Positions 48,559 through 63,367 are shown, numbered from the stretch's first letter. The stretch is DNA of 64,000 nt from Sipunculus nudus (GCA_026874595.1 CM049312.1:24173956-24237955), one strand, 5' to 3'. A program made the numbers and translations. Notes: generated by a model not told the origin, from the sequence alone.

Positions 48559-48949
48559 GGATTCCCGGTTGCCTGCTTTGAGCCTGAGGTTATAGGGATG
48601 CCTGCTAAGACCTCATAATATTTTTTTTTTCAGTTTAGCATGGTGGTTAAAGTATAAATATGATAATATTCTCGGCATTAAATGGAGAAAACTATACATT
48701 CCTCTCTTACAGTCCATTCTTTAATATACTGCTTCAATAAACATAGCATTGGATTGGAATCGAACTAGATGTGGTCGAACAATGGTCCTCGGAGGGCTAG
48801 TGCTGTAATAGTTTACATATGGGTGAAAATTTAAGTTAAATTTGAAAAATATGACAAACAGAAAAAGGTTTTTATCCATATGCATGTGGGAAAAAAATCC
48901 TACTGGATCAAATGATTTTAAAGAAGATATGTCTGAAATAATGTGTGCA

Positions 48950-49750
48950 ATAGAAAATCACCAAATGTAGTCTGTTAGCCATATTTGATTTTGAGCAAGT
49001 CTGTAATAGACACAAATGACCCCTGCAAACTTTGGAAGGCTTCAGTATGTATGTTGTTGTTGAGTTATCACGCGCGAAAGAAAATCAGCGATTGGGCTTT
49101 GGCGGCCATATTGGAATTCCAGCAGGTCTGTAATTAACAAATAAATTCTGGAGCCCTCATTGGTACCAATCATCCCTGTGAATTTGGGAAAGCTGCAGTA
49201 GGTTTTTGTTGAGTAATCGCGGGCGAAAGAAAATCAGCGATTGGGCTTTGGCGGCCATATTGGAATTCCAGCAGGTCTGTAATTAAAAAATTCTGGAGCC
49301 CTCATTGGTACCAATCATCCCTGTGAATTTGGGAAAGCTGCAGTAGGTTTTTGTTGAGTTATCAAGCGCAAAAGAAAATCTGCGATTGTGCTGTGGCGGC
49401 CATATTGTAATTCCGACAGCTCTGTAATTCAACAGGTCTGGAGCCCTCATAGGTAACAACCATCCCTGTGAATTTGGGAAAGCTGCAGTATGTTGTTGTT
49501 AAGTTATAACGTGCGAAAAAAATCAGCGATCGGGCTGTGGCGGCCATATTGAAATTCAAGCAGGTCTGTTATTTGATAGGTCGTGAGCCCTCATAGGTAC
49601 CAATCATCCCTGTGAATTTGGGAAAGCTGCAATAATTTGCTGTTGAGTTAACGCGCGCGAAAGCAAGTGTCACTGACGGAAAGACGGAAGGACGGATGGA
49701 CGGAAGGACGGACTGACACGGTGATCACTATAGGGCACTTTTTGTCAAGC
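48950..49750 (+). repeat. ~145-bp tandem satellite (five units) with ggcggccatattgg core
   Basis: The phrase cagcgattgggctttggcgg and ccatattg recur at 49086, 49235, 49380 (variant) and 49524, with an older unit before them. Each unit also has ggagccctcat.ggtaccaat and catccctgtgaatttgggaa. The array ends in gacggaaggacggatggacg repeats and a tcaagcggggccctaataaa end. It is the fresher relative of 11755-12300. Confidence 0.9.
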
Positions 49751-49754
49751 GGGG

Positions 49755-50145
49755 CCCTAATAAAGAGTTAATTACATCCCTAAAATTGAATGGATTTTAT
49801 AACGAAGATAAAGGATGGGGCCGAAAACATTTGTAACCGCCTTAAAATATTTCTCTCGGAGGCCCTGCTTAAAGTCACATTCAGAGCGTTAACATATTAT
49901 CTAAAAAAACTGAATGAAATATATCATTTCTGCTCAAACATCATTGCGTTTTAATTAATCTTATTAATTTTATCGAATAGACACATTGCCAATCGTCAGT
50001 GACTGTCATCCCTGAGGCAAAATAGTCTTAACTCTATGCATGGGCTAAAACCAGTGGAAACTGTTGCTTTGTAATTTTAAACAATTTAACATCCGATGGG
50101 GTGGGGGCGTATATAGATCATAGCGCGATTGTCAAATGTCTCGGC
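49755..50145. other. Intergenic spacer
   Basis: No gene recognised. Confidence 0.5.
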
Positions 50146-50149
50146 CAAA

Positions 50150-50209
50150 GGGGGGGGGGGGGGCCCTCAGACTTTTTGCGGTCGTGAGCCCGCCCCCCCC
50201 CCCCCCCCC
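50150..50209. repeat. Poly-G then poly-C tract
   Basis: About 14 G, a 25-base spacer and about 19 C. The two tracts could pair as one hairpin. Length will be unreliable in any assembly. Confidence 0.85.
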
Positions 50210-50214
50210 ATTGT

Positions 50215-52330
50215 GTGTGTACTTCCTATTCAAGTGCAACACAGGGTGGAGAAAGTCATTTTGGAATTAAATGTACCAGTGATGAAGTTTAACCACATAA
50301 GGCGCCTCTACAGGAGGCACATTAGGTATCCGAAAATTGAGATATACACTCGTCATGCACCCAGACATGCTAAACACACGTACACAACCATTCAAGCATG
50401 TTAGTAGGTCTGTGCGGTTGCTATAATCTGATACCGTGTAAAAATGAACGAGAGTTAGCAATATCAGTTGTGTAAACACTTTGCCAATTCTTGAATTTTT
50501 ACAGACTTCTATGCGGATCAATCGATTTTAGCATTAATAGAAAAACAGACATTCATTTTCTGATACCAGCAAAGGATTCTAAATATAGGATAATGGTCTC
50601 AACCCATGAAATAATAAATCCTGGAATTATCGTATGCTTATTAGGCTGTACATATTACCTCCATTTGATGCTAATTAAATAGTACCTTACACTTTCACGT
50701 ACTGTCTATAAATGTTATATGAGGAAAATATTATTATTAATAAATATATTAATATAAAGATTACCCTAGTTATATCCATCTCTAAAATATCAAGACTTAA
50801 ACTTGTTTTCTATATTAGGGTATGACCTTTGTAAAACACTGTGAATAGAGTTTTTCTCTGTGTGGCCAAAGGCACTGAAATCTGAGTAATTCCTATCGGC
50901 AGCAATGCCTGTGTAATTATAATTCTGATACGATACCACTACTGCACTAAATTAAAAGAAATGACATTTTAAATGTCCCGCTTGTGATTTATAATGCATA
51001 TCTAATTGACTCAGGGCACTTTAATTCTTCTTTCATTATCAGCATTAGAACTAAACGCTCTTTTTACCCCTTACATCTCCGATGAACAATACTTGGTAAG
51101 ATCGCACTGATTACTCGAAGCAAATGTAATGGACAGATTTTTTTTTTATTTCTCCTAGACTTCGTCTTTAGGAGTTCAATATAGCATTGATTATGGACAA
51201 GTGCCAGGGACGAAGTGATTGGTTGAAAAAAAATAAGTAATTCTGTTAGCTAATCACCGAGTCGCTCATTTCATCGAAATGGAACTCATCCCGCCCTATG
51301 ATATGGTTTTGTTGAAAAGTTTCACGAGCGTATCAGCAAGGAAGTCAGGCAATATCCGTTTTATGATACACAAGAGTGTCTAATTAAGGATGAACAAAAA
51401 TGCAGACGAGACTTTCCTTGGATTTAACAAGGTTTTGATGACAGACACAAGGTGCCTTTATTCTTAGATCACGCATAAAATCACACTTACAACCATCACA
51501 TGCCAAATATGTCTTAAGGGGAGGAGTTCATTTTTGCAAATAAATTCAGAGAACCTTGAAATTATTCACATAGGGGCTAAAACAGCACCATCTATCAGAA
51601 ACTACATGAACTTCGGAAACATGGGTAAAATACTACTACAAAGCAAAACAGGATATTTCAACCAATTAAATGTCATAGAATATTTAAGCGAAATAGTGCG
51701 GCAGACCTACAGATCGGCCCTGGGGTAGACCTGATTGACATAAAAAGAACAGAATAAGTAAAAATTTTTTAAGTCACATATAGCTGGATGCATTTGTCAT
51801 GTTACACTGGAGAAACTGTTTTCGATCAAAATTAGCATATAGCTATTTTTCTGAATATGTTATATATATTGCATGAATATGTAACAAAAATTGTATGTGA
51901 ATAGGTCCTTTTAACTGCAGGATTTAGCTCTAGCAAGTTGGATGTGAAGGAATAAAACTATCGTTAGAGCAATGGTTCCTTCTCTTCACGTGTCACGTTT
52001 TTTTAGAGTTCCGTCCTGAAAGTGACATTGTTTCATACGGTTCATACATGTAAAATTCTTTCACTCATGTTCGCGGGTGTATGTTTATTCAGGAAAGCCA
52101 TCAAGGAATATTCACAAATGTTAAATCACTTATGCACGAATGAACTTGGAAATATGGGCCGAATAGATGAACATATACACTGGTTTTGTAGCATCTCACA
52201 ATAGGGACCACCTATTTGCAGAAGCTTGCATTCCTTAGGAAGCACATTTCTTTTATATATTGCATTTATTTTATATAGCCATTCAGTATGAATATAAGAA
52301 CGTATTAGTTAACGGTTTTCTTTCGTTAAT
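50215..52330. other. Intergenic spacer
   Basis: No gene supported. The short hairpin-like ctcctagacttcgtctttaggag is at about 51155. Confidence 0.5.
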
Positions 52331-52339
52331 TATCCCCTG

Positions 52340-53330
52340 CCTCAGCGGAGCGGGGGATATAGTGATCGGCTCCGTCCGTCCGTCAGTCCGTAAACAATTG
52401 TTATGCGACACGATATCTCAAAAAATGATTTACTCAGAGCTACTTCAAATTGTTGAAGCAGGTGCATCTTATGGGTCTCCAGACCTGATTAGGTTTTGGT
52501 CAACCTTGAAAGATTTTTGGATTTTTTATTAATTGTTTATACATTTTTTTTTTCATTTGATATGTGACGCTATTTCTAAAAAAAAAATGTAGTGGGATGT
52601 ACTTTTAATTATAGTTACAGGTACATCTTAAGGGTTTCCAGAATTGATTAAGTTTTGGACACACTTTAATGATTTTTCGATTTGGTATATGTCCGCATAA
52701 CGGTATACCCAAAGTCCTCCTTCCGTTAATCTGTCCGTCCGTCCGTTAACTTTTGGTGTCGCCGCTCTAACCTACCAGGGCTTTGATGGATTTTCACAAA
52801 ACCCACCATAACTACTTACCAATAGATTATATCACCCGAGTTCGATTATAGACAAATTCCCCACATATTTAATGAGGTAAGGGGTCATAAGGCTACTTTG
52901 TGGTGTCTCCGCGATAACTTACGAAGAATCCGATGGGTTTTGATCAAACTCAGCAGAAATATTAATTAATAATATAATATTTGGCCTAATCTTGATTTCC
53001 AGCAAAATCCACGCATATTTAATAAGGTCAGATGTCATCAAACGTTGGTAGCACCAACGCATATTTAATAAGGTCATAGGTTATAAGATACACAACGGGC
53101 CTATTATGCACATTTGCGGTGCTCTTGTTATGCATTGTTTTATACACAATTTTTACACTTCACACGCGTCACTATTTCTCAAAAAGTTCTATTGGGATCT
53201 ACTTCTAATTATAATAGAATTTGCATCTTATTGGTCTCCAGAACTGATTATGTTTTGTTTACACCTGGTTCCTTTTCGGATATTTATATGAATTCTTAAA
53301 TTGTTTGCATTTTTCATGAATTTTGAAATC
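52340..53330 (+). repeat. gtccgtccgtcc-bearing repeat units
   Basis: Begins at gcggagcgggggatatagtg and ctccgtccgtccgtcagtcc. Three related units then follow, each with an 'acgctatttctaaaaa', '(g/t)catctta..ggtctccaga' and 'ctgattaggtttggt' phrase (from about 52404, 52565 and 53165). Between the second and third is a different block with ctgtccgtccgtccgttaac and two tccgatgggttttgatca / tttgatggattttcaca phrases. It resembles dispersed repeats of marine molluscs. No coding capacity. Confidence 0.65.
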
Positions 53331-53334
53331 CTAA

Positions 53335-55468
53335 CCAATGCCATAAGCTATGCAAATTTAAACAAACATTCCTTTCCTTTATATGGTGGGAATATCTTAA
53401 AAGTCACCTTATCTGAACAGATTAAGGTCGCAGGTTGATGGATTGTGTGATTTATTTATGAATTCTCATACTTAATCTCAAACATTTATATGCAAAGCAG
53501 TATCCTAAAAAGTGTTACTAAAATCCATTTGTATTTACAAGGCAGGTATATTTATATTATATATATTTATATTATATATATTTTTAATTGTTATCCGCGC
53601 TTGATTAGGTTTAGGTGCATTCTTAGTTTATTTTGTTTTATATTTTTTTTTTACATGTAATATCTTTGTCATGTTTCAGGTTGATAACAAGGCAAATTAC
53701 ACATTTCTCACACAAGACACTTTCCGTATTGATAGCAGATAAGGTTCTCTGATGAAGCCTGCACAAAGTGGACCGTTATTGTTTTCGGCCAGTCCCGTGA
53801 CTGTGTGTGTGACGGTGTGTGTACACAATTACCGTTTTGCTGGGGATCCAGTCCTCTGGACATTTTCTAGTTTCAATGTTCTATTACAGCTTGGCTTGTA
53901 TTGGTTCTACTATGTATTAGGAAAATGTTGGGATACAAAATGTATGGTAAGAACAGCTCACAAACCATTATAACATCTTATGTCTATATTTTTTAGAACG
54001 AATGGCACACTATAAAATCATAACAATAAAAAATTAGTCACTAAATGCCAGCTTGCGTCCCTACTGCTTCCAGAGGGAACACATCCAGCAAGGAAACATA
54101 AAAATCCCAAATGGATAAAGAATTATTTTCTCTTACGTTCATTATATACAATAAAGAAAACAGCAGTTGTGAGAAAAGAATGGAAAACTAACCCATAGTG
54201 TCACTGTCAGTGCATAATTTATTAAAAGAGATAAACAATAACTGTCTGCTTTAGGTCTTTATAGCTGAAGGAAGGGTGCGGCGGACTCCAATGGAGGAAG
54301 CGTTTTTGTTGTCTTTGAAGCCATTTTCTCCGTGCAGTCTACAGTCATTTAATATATGTTATTTTTTGGTTTTACTCTACCGGCTCCCATCACGGAAAAA
54401 CATAATGCCGGACTAAGATAGAACTAACTCCCAGTTTGACACCGCTTAAATCACTGTGCTAGGTTTTGTTACTCTCCAGGGCAGTTGGAGGGCGAAAAGG
54501 AAGTAATAAAGCCGCCATAAATTTACTATCTTCTCTGATATGTCCAGCTTTGACGGTTATAGGCAATTTCAAAAAGACATATTACCACAAAAAGGAAAAC
54601 GCATAAAAGAAACATCTACGATAAATGTCCTTTTTATTTTCCATCTATACTGTTGACTTTGAATGTGGTTTCACTATACTGTTACTAAGAGTGTGATTCA
54701 TAGCCGCAGTCGGGTGATGTTATTATCTGGTGTTAAAGTTTATATTCATATTAATCTTACCAGTTACTCCCTCTGCATGGCAGTTATAGATAAAAAGGAT
54801 AAAAAAAAGGGATAAATAAAAGGGACCTGGACCAAATTCTGTGGAAATGTTAGGATGTCATCCCGTACCAAAAGGACCAAAAGTGCCAAAACTTGGGAGC
54901 TTACATGATAAACCAAAGGAATATTCTAAAGATGAGAATACAAAAAAACTCAATTCGATAAAGTTCAGAATAAAGCTACACAACCATTACACGATGTGAC
55001 AGAGTCCAGGCTGAAAGGGCTCAAAGATGAACTTGGCCAGTCATTCAGACTTTTGGTGAGGACCACCTCTGCTTGTATGGGTTTTAGTGAAAATATTTTA
55101 TCCCTTTACTCCACAGAGAGTTACCCAAGTCTTATTGAGTTTTGATAACCTAGAATTTTCCGTTATACGTCAAACATATTGTATATTTATATTTTTTTTA
55201 CCCGATGCAAACAAACTCTGTATTAATTTCATTGATGTATTTTCTCAGCTCCTCGCAGATGTGTATTTTTTTATCAAGTGATACTGTTTGTCTTTGGCCG
55301 CTTTTCCCCACTACCAGCTGATCAGGTAAATAAATCATTAGGGATATGACGTTTCATGATAAAGCAGCTTTCGTCCGTCAGGTAATTAGATATATGCTGT
55401 TACCTGAAACGCTACAGGCAGTCAATGCCATGGAAATCTGCAACAGTATTAAAAGCAAGATACTTGAT
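53335..55468. other. Intergenic spacer
   Basis: No supported gene. A short duplicated ttatattatatatat tract is at about 53550-53583. Confidence 0.5.
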
Positions 55469-55469
55469 G

Positions 55470-55471
<2 letters not shown>

Positions 55472-55544
<73 letters not shown>
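55472..55544. repeat. (AT)n microsatellite
   Basis: About 36 uninterrupted AT units. Confidence 0.97.
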
Positions 55545-55547
<3 letters not shown>

Positions 55548-55549
55548 GC

Positions 55550-58500
55550 CAGAGATAAAAGGAATACGTTTATTACAAATAAAAAAATTGAATGACAAAT
55601 ACTTTACTCATAATTACATAATATCACTGAAACGAATATATTCTAACATGCATTTTTTAAAAATAATATATAATTGGATATTGCAGCCCCAGTAACACCC
55701 CCAACCCCGCTTTGATCCTAGCTGCCATGTACATGTTCTACACACTTATTATCACTTCCGCAAACAGTGAATGTATACATGACAAATGACGGTGTCGCAG
55801 CTGAAATAAACGTGCTTGAACTCCCGGTTAGTGTGGAGAACTTTTATTTATTAATCTTATAAATGAAGAAGTTTACAACAAAAAGGCGTGCGATCATGCT
55901 TGTGAAGCGCATAATTCTCTGGAATTCGGACTTGTGAAAAGTTGTCTTGCACCGCTTAGCGGTAGAGGTCAATACCTTGTTCTCTTGTTACTGGAATATC
56001 GCCCATACTCAGTGTGTTTGCAGTTTCTAAGCCATTTTAGACCTGGAAACGAGTGCTTATTATTAAGACGCACTCGCGCAATACTGCGTTAGACATCATT
56101 CAAGCATATTCAATATTAATCGTTAGAATGTGGGTTTACACTAGCGTGCTTCTTATATAGCCACCATTACTCCTGACTGCGGATCTTCTGTAGATTCCCC
56201 AGGGAGAAGAACAGATAAAGATCACACAATGACTCAAAACCCGGCTTTAAGATAGAGTACATTGCTGCAGTGTTTACAATTTACGGCGAGCAATTTTGTA
56301 GAAGACTGAGAATCAATCTCCCTGGCCGGCTAGTAAGATCTCTTGTTGTCCAAGGGCCACGGCAAATCAAACGTTATTTAATATTATACGTCACACTGTG
56401 TTGAAAGAATCAATGAAGAGCCAGATGAATCTGATTCTGAATATGATATTGTTCCGCAAAGCCAAGAGGATAATGTAATTTTTCCGCTTACGTGTGTTCA
56501 TTGAGAGAATATATACGGCAGTTATATATATAGATCTCATGGGAACACAGAGAAATTGGCCTGAGCTACAACTTTTTATCAAGCAGAGACTTTTTTAAAT
56601 TACATTATAAAAACACGCTTCTCTCCCTCGCTTATCTTGTTTTATTCATGTATCAGCTAACCCTTGCGATTTGTTATCATATCTTTATGTTATATTCAAA
56701 ATATGGACTCTGACAGTTCAGGGAATTGGTTACAGCTTGTGTCTGTTTTCTTCTGACTACTTGATTAGTACTCTGTCACTGAGCCAAATGTTCAGCGGTA
56801 TATTATACGAATATTTACTCTTTTTATTGAATATTCATTATATAAGGAACCAGATCACATAAGGTGTTAAATGTAATAGATCGATGTACATAAATCAAAT
56901 AAATTGGTAAGTGGAAGGACTCTTTGTGTCTGCATTTGCGATATTAAAAAAATAATAAAATAAAAAGCATCTATTTTATGTGAGGGAAATTCGTTTTTTG
57001 TGTGGCAATTTTTTTGTTTATATTTTTCAAGTGTTGTTCTTATGTGTATACGCTTATATTCATGTGAAAGGTTCACTAGCAGATATTTTTCTGTCTGGAA
57101 TAAATTATCATTAAGGCCAAAAAGGGATACATCTGGGCATCTGTCGATAACAAGCGTTACGTAACCTTTCTGTAATCCGATGGAAAACTATGGTGCAATA
57201 TCACGAGCTGCATTATATTCCACTACCATATGTTTGATTGTATATCAAACGGAGATATAGTTACGATAACCCGTAACTGTTTAGGGCATTTATTTTGTCT
57301 ATCGGGAGACTCTGCGCAGTAGTTCTTCGAGCACTTTCCAATTAAGTCGTACGTGACGTTTGTACTTGCAAAATGAAATTGTCTGAACCAATTTTCATTC
57401 AGCAACTGAAAACGGAATTACAATTCGTCTTAAATAGACTATTTTGTAATCCTTTCTAGTAGAGCAAATACGTACCCATATCATAAGACATTAAAACACG
57501 CTTGTCCATTATGAATATGATATTAAGGATATCTAAATAAACTAGTAGATTATGTGATGATGAAAGTAGTAGCTGTGCATGCGTTGGATTAGGACGTGAA
57601 AGGGAAGTGTGAGTTACACTTATTTATTTTGTTAGCTTGGTAAGTTTTTATTAATGATTCAATGGTGATAAAATCTGAGATAACGTCAGCTCAATGGGAG
57701 TCACCATTAATTTAAACGTTCCTTTTCAGGAGGAGTCTTTTGTCACTTAATGTAATGTACGGCTTGTCTCCCCGACACCAAGAATACACATCAAAACGTT
57801 TTACGAATGCTGAAACACTGTAAAAAGGATACTCGTTAATTTAAAACATTGCTCCGTCATAGCTTTTGGAGCGCCTGCTATACCTTAAAACCACACAACG
57901 CACGCTGAGGAGACCGGGTTTACCGATCACAGTTAGAAAAACGATAAAATGTGACAGGCAGTGTTTTGTCAGCTCTGGCTAGAGCAGCTGGTTTCCTTTT
58001 AGGTAAACGACCAATCCAATCATGACAGCCGGGGATGTGTAAAGTGGTCTTACACGTAACCAATTTATTTCTCCTCCGAAAAAAGAAGGCTATGTAACGT
58101 TTTTGTGTGACTCTCTTTAAAGAAAAGATTTACAACAATTTTTATTTCTTTGTGTAAAATATTTGACTTTTTGAAGTAAATCGGCCTTTCTGGTGTTTTA
58201 GCTAAAGAAAAAATTAGTAGAGTTAATGCATATTTAAGAAAGAAAAAAAACTACGAAAATATATTAAAAATATATAATCTTATAAGTTTTTCGGTAGGAA
58301 TAATTCTAAAACGCACCTTTAATTAAAACTGGTCATGTATGGAGACAGGCCGGGTTGCAGAATAACAATACAACCTATTGCTCTGCTGATTACTGTCACT
58401 GCTTATTAGACAGAAAGCTAGCGCGTGTGGCCTACTTCTATCTTCCTTTTCTTTTTCAGAAAAAAAATGAAATTGAGATATCAATTGCCGTTGATAGCAG

Positions 58501-61500
58501 CTGTTTCTCATGTGGTATCGCGAGATGACTGATCCTGCAATCAATAATAAAATTGATTTCTTATTAAGCGAATCTTCCATTCCATTGTAATATTCAAATG
58601 CGTTTTACATGTATTAAAACAGATAAAATGAAAGAAAAACACATATGTAGAATAAAATTCCTAAAAGTTGTTATAGCACCTAAGGAAAACTGTCCATTTT
58701 AAAGCAAGAAGACCAAAACTGAGTAAAAATATATTCTTCCTTAAATAGATATATGTCTTAAGATGTGATTAAGAATTTCTGTATCTGTGACTGCACGTGG
58801 TATAGATATAGAGCTCCACAGGACTGGGGCTATGATTGTATATAGACTCTCTTTCCATACCCATTTTGATATCCTGACACAGTAAGTAGGTTTAGATTGG
58901 TGGACAGTAGCTCCCTTAGCGGAATATAGGGATGCATTAGCTCCGTAACGTATGTGGGTGATGTACGATATTCCTTTTGAGCTTTAGTTGTTTTTGAGAC
59001 TTTGCTGTATCAACATGAAAGGTATAATGAACAACGGCCCAATTGAATTTAAAACAGTTTCAGGAAGATACACATCCGCAATTTCGAGACATTTTAGTCC
59101 AGACCATTCCTTTTAATATATTTCCAACTTACAGTTGCTTTATTAGGGTCATGGTTTATCAACCAAATGCAAATGATTGGACTAACACAAGATACATGTA
59201 ATCACCTGTTGTGATACACAAATTAAAGAAAGTGTTTGCTTATATACAGAATATTTATATCTCCATATACATGGCAAAAATACCTGGGGGAAATACCTAG
59301 GGGATGCAAATGAGCATATTATTGCACGTGTATAACGTTCATCTACTTCCAATATTCCATGTTCATATTTAGGGAAACCCTGAAATCTCTACCTTAATCC
59401 CTGATTGTCTTTTGCTGGATGTCATATACGATATCTCACGGAAGACGGATTCAATGTTACGTGTAATACATGTCAATTTGGCAAAGATGGAAACACGAAG
59501 TGCGGATATCCATCAGTTGCTGTATCCAGCGTCTGACAAGCAGTTTTTTTTAAGTTACTGGGATTTTTTTTTTACATTTGTGAAATAGTGTACGAAGTGT
59601 AATATCATTTTATAAAGTAACATGCATTTCAGAAAGGAAATATACCATAATCCGGAATCTACAGTGACAACCGAATTTCGCAATGAATATCCTACTGTTG
59701 GTCACATTGAAGGGTGTGGTCACACAGGCGAGTTATTCCGTCCTCTTTCATGCGAGGGGGAACGCAAGAGTTGTCCTAAGGGCAACGTTTAAACGTTTGT
59801 TCTCCAACTGTTATAATGTACGGGTTCTGTTGTGAAAAAGTAAAGTTGCAGATTTTAATAACTGGATCAGAAGAGTTAACAATTTACTTCCCTACGATAT
59901 GGGATTCCAACCCATGGTTGTTTGGTGACACGCTCGGCACCACCACGCCCAACGATAGAGGGTAAAGGGGTAGAACAATAAAAGCTTGAAAACGTGAGTT
60001 CTTTCAAAGCCAAGATGCGTTGAGGTCTCCAGTGGTCAGTTCCATCCAGGATGAGCGCGGGTTTACTTGTATAGATTTGCCCCGCGGCCGTGTTATTTTA
60101 ACACAACCGAATGCACCTTTCGGGGGGTTCCTCTGTGTTATGACCCAGCAGTTGGGATGATAACACACTCCGGACCCGCTGGTGCGCTACACTAAGTCTC
60201 GTTGGCGTCAGAAAAGAAAATCGATGGTATACTGCCGTTACGCAGCTCGCCATGAAAATGGGTTCTGCAGATGAACATATTTAAATAAAAAAACATTAAT
60301 CAAAGTAATTAAAAAGGCTATAAATCAAAGGTCACACTTTTAAAATTGCTGTTCATTTCTCTTTTGATATTTTCTGTTTTTGTGTGTCATACAGACCGGG
60401 AGAGTGATCCGATTCAGACACGGTACTTTATAATACCCCCTCAAGGGATTAATAATATAAGTAAATAAACAACTGAGCGTAACTTTTAGGATAATGCATA
60501 TAACGTGTGACTCATAATAAATATTAAGCAGTCGAAAAATATTTAGTTGTTAATAAATGCCTATTTTATTCAAGACTGCAAATATACTTCAAAGTAGTTT
60601 TCTTCTTTAGTCCTGTGTCTGGGTTAGCTGTTTTCTGATGAATTATACGAACTGAGCCATCCCTATTAAGGTTTGTTTTTAAACCTGTTATGAAGCAGAC
60701 ATCATGGCACTGCCAAAGCTTCAATGTGGGTTGTGGTCATCACGCACACGGGGTGGGGGGATCCTCATTACACCCGACCCATCTGTCATCTTGGAGAGCA
60801 AACTAGAATTAAGACGTAGGGCTCTTTCTATATGTTAAACATGCAACGATGCATGTACAACAAATTGTAAATAAGTTTGTTGTGAAGCCCTGAAACGTTT
60901 GAAAATACAGATCTGATAAACACTTTGTGTTTCAATAAAAAAGTAATGTTGGATCAATTGGAACGTTTACACATATAGCGTTTACAACGTTTACATATAT
61001 ATCTAGATTAACCAGACAACGTGATTACATATTATAAACCATGCATGTGTATGTAGACACACGGATGGTCTAAACATTTTATGTAAGACCATTTAGAGTG
61101 GAAGATTGAAGAAACTGAGCACAATATGAAAACCTTTTTTCTCCATTATGAAAGTTTAACCTTTATGAGTGTAAATGGGTTTGAAGTACATTGGATAATG
61201 GGTAAAAACTGCTGAGTGAGAAATAGTTTGTTTTAGGCAATTAACAATTGAATATAAAATATGCGAAATTTTAAAGGTGCCTTATTGTTCTTCCCAGGAC
61301 CATCCTTTTCTATAGTAAGCACGTGTTTGTTTGCTTTAGGACTATTGGTGTGACTATTGGTGATAAACCCTTCTGATTAACCTTTCAAGAAAGCAAAAAA
61401 AGAAATGGACTCTTGACGGTCACACCTGTCTACGCCCCAGGGCAGCATTCTGGCTCTAAATATAAACGTTTCTTTTGTAAGTCTCAAATACACCACTCTC

Positions 61501-63330
61501 ACTAACAGGCAGCAAGGACAATGAGAACGGATTTGTCACCTGTAATGTGCGTTATTTTGTCACCCTGAGATGTCTGCATGAGGTTTTTTCCCCCCGCAGC
61601 TGCGGCGCATGAGTACCTGATAGTGACTTGTATTCAGTTTGATTAATCGAAACGCTGAGCATAAGATACCAGAATCAACAATGTAATGCCTCCGCCGTTC
61701 CTCTCCGTTCCCGTGTGTGTGTGCACATGTGTGTGTGTGTTTGTTATAAACATAACTCAGGCAATCAAGAACTGAAACTAAAAAAAGTTTCAGGGCATTT
61801 CAGAAATAAGCCAATGAAGAATCTATCAGGAAAGTCATCAAGAAGAGGGACAAATGCAGAGTACCTTATGCACGAATGATACTGGGAACAAGTGCCGAGA
61901 TAATGGATGCAAACACGGTTTAAAGAGTATCCCACAATAAGGCCCCCTCTCAAGATTTTTCTTGTGGTAACTGTATTTTTATGTTTCCTCCTATCAATCA
62001 TATTTTTTCAAGTTTTTACTGTTCTTTCTTTAAATTAATTTTCCCCCCGGGATATAGGAAACATATTTACCTTTTTTTCTCCTATGCCATGACAGCGAAT
62101 CCAGGTTCCATGAAGCTTGCTTATCTTTTGTGGTCTCATTTCTATATTATATTTTAAAAAACATGACCAAGTGACTCTAAAACAATAATCTGATCTACAT
62201 GTCACCCAACAAACCCAATTAAGATTGATCATGACAATTATCTGTTCAGGGTTCATTTGTTGGGAAATGCATGACTTACTTTATGTAAATTATAAACATG
62301 ATAATAACTGGAAAAAAAGATAATTAATTCTTCAGAGTATATGATATCAAGTAATAAATAAAAAAAAAAAGATAAAATATGAATACGTATTCATGTATTA
62401 TTCCTGCCAGACAAGACAGTTTTATTGAAGATACGTACGTAAACACTTTTGTCATGAACTGATAGTTCCCATTTTGAAAGATAACAAAGACGGTCACATA
62501 TGTGCCTGGTTGTTTCACTGTATCCATTATATTTCACTGAAGGAATTCTCCTGCCTTCCCGACCATGCTCATATTAAAGTTATGTTTGGTTAGTAGGGAG
62601 AAATACGCTGTCCGCCACTGTGTCTCTTGCGACTTCTCAAGGACATCAACATTGCAGACCTTTAATTAACCAGACTAAATGTATTCCTTAGTCCTGTAAA
62701 AGTACACACATCAGGTCATACAAAAAAAATAAATTGTTCCACGGATTCGCTGCTCCACTATTTCGTAGATTTATCATTTTTTATTGCAAGTGGTCCTTTG
62801 TAATGTTGCTAATGTGCTTTGGCCCATATTGTCTAAACAGAAATCTTAAAGGTTTGGAAAGTGGACTAAGAATTATGTTGATTATATTCACCAATACAAG
62901 ATCTGAAGCATTTTTTTTTCATTTTCTTGGCAAGCTCCCAAAATTCCACGTATTATGTCTTGATCGATAAAAAAATAAAATCGCCCATAGAATAATATAT
63001 CTGTTATGTGTTACCTGATGCATATTTGAATTTAGTTTGATAAAAATGGATCTTTTTAAACAAGTAAAGTAAGATTAAAGATGTCATTTATTTAATCATC
63101 TTTGATTTTTACACTTTTATCCTAAGATAAGTTTTGTTGGTCATAAAACATGAGCGAAAGTCATTTAAATGGGTATCGTCCTTCATCTGTTATTTCTCTA
63201 CAAATTTTGAACGCAATTATTCGCAGAGATAGTTACAAGAATGTGCCTTAGATAGGGCTCGAGGTAACATATGATATATCTTTGTTGAAGTTAACATCAT
63301 AACATATTTTATGTAAGCGCCCTGATTGAT
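55550..63330. other. Long intergenic stretch without recognised genes
   Basis: Read on both strands I see only short open frames without domain, signal peptide plus splice pattern, or repeat relation. A degenerate B-box-like gggttggaatccca on the minus strand near 59905 may be an old SINE. The (TG)n run at about 61713-61742 is a short microsatellite. Confidence 0.45.
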
Positions 63331-63331
63331 T

Positions 63332-63335
<4 letters not shown>

Positions 63336-63367
<32 letters not shown>
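63336..63367. repeat. (TA)n microsatellite
   Basis: About 16 TA units. Confidence 0.95.

Noticed and set aside
48950-49750. CRISPR-like array
   Set aside because: Repeats are ~145 bp and contiguous without spacers, in a eukaryotic context.
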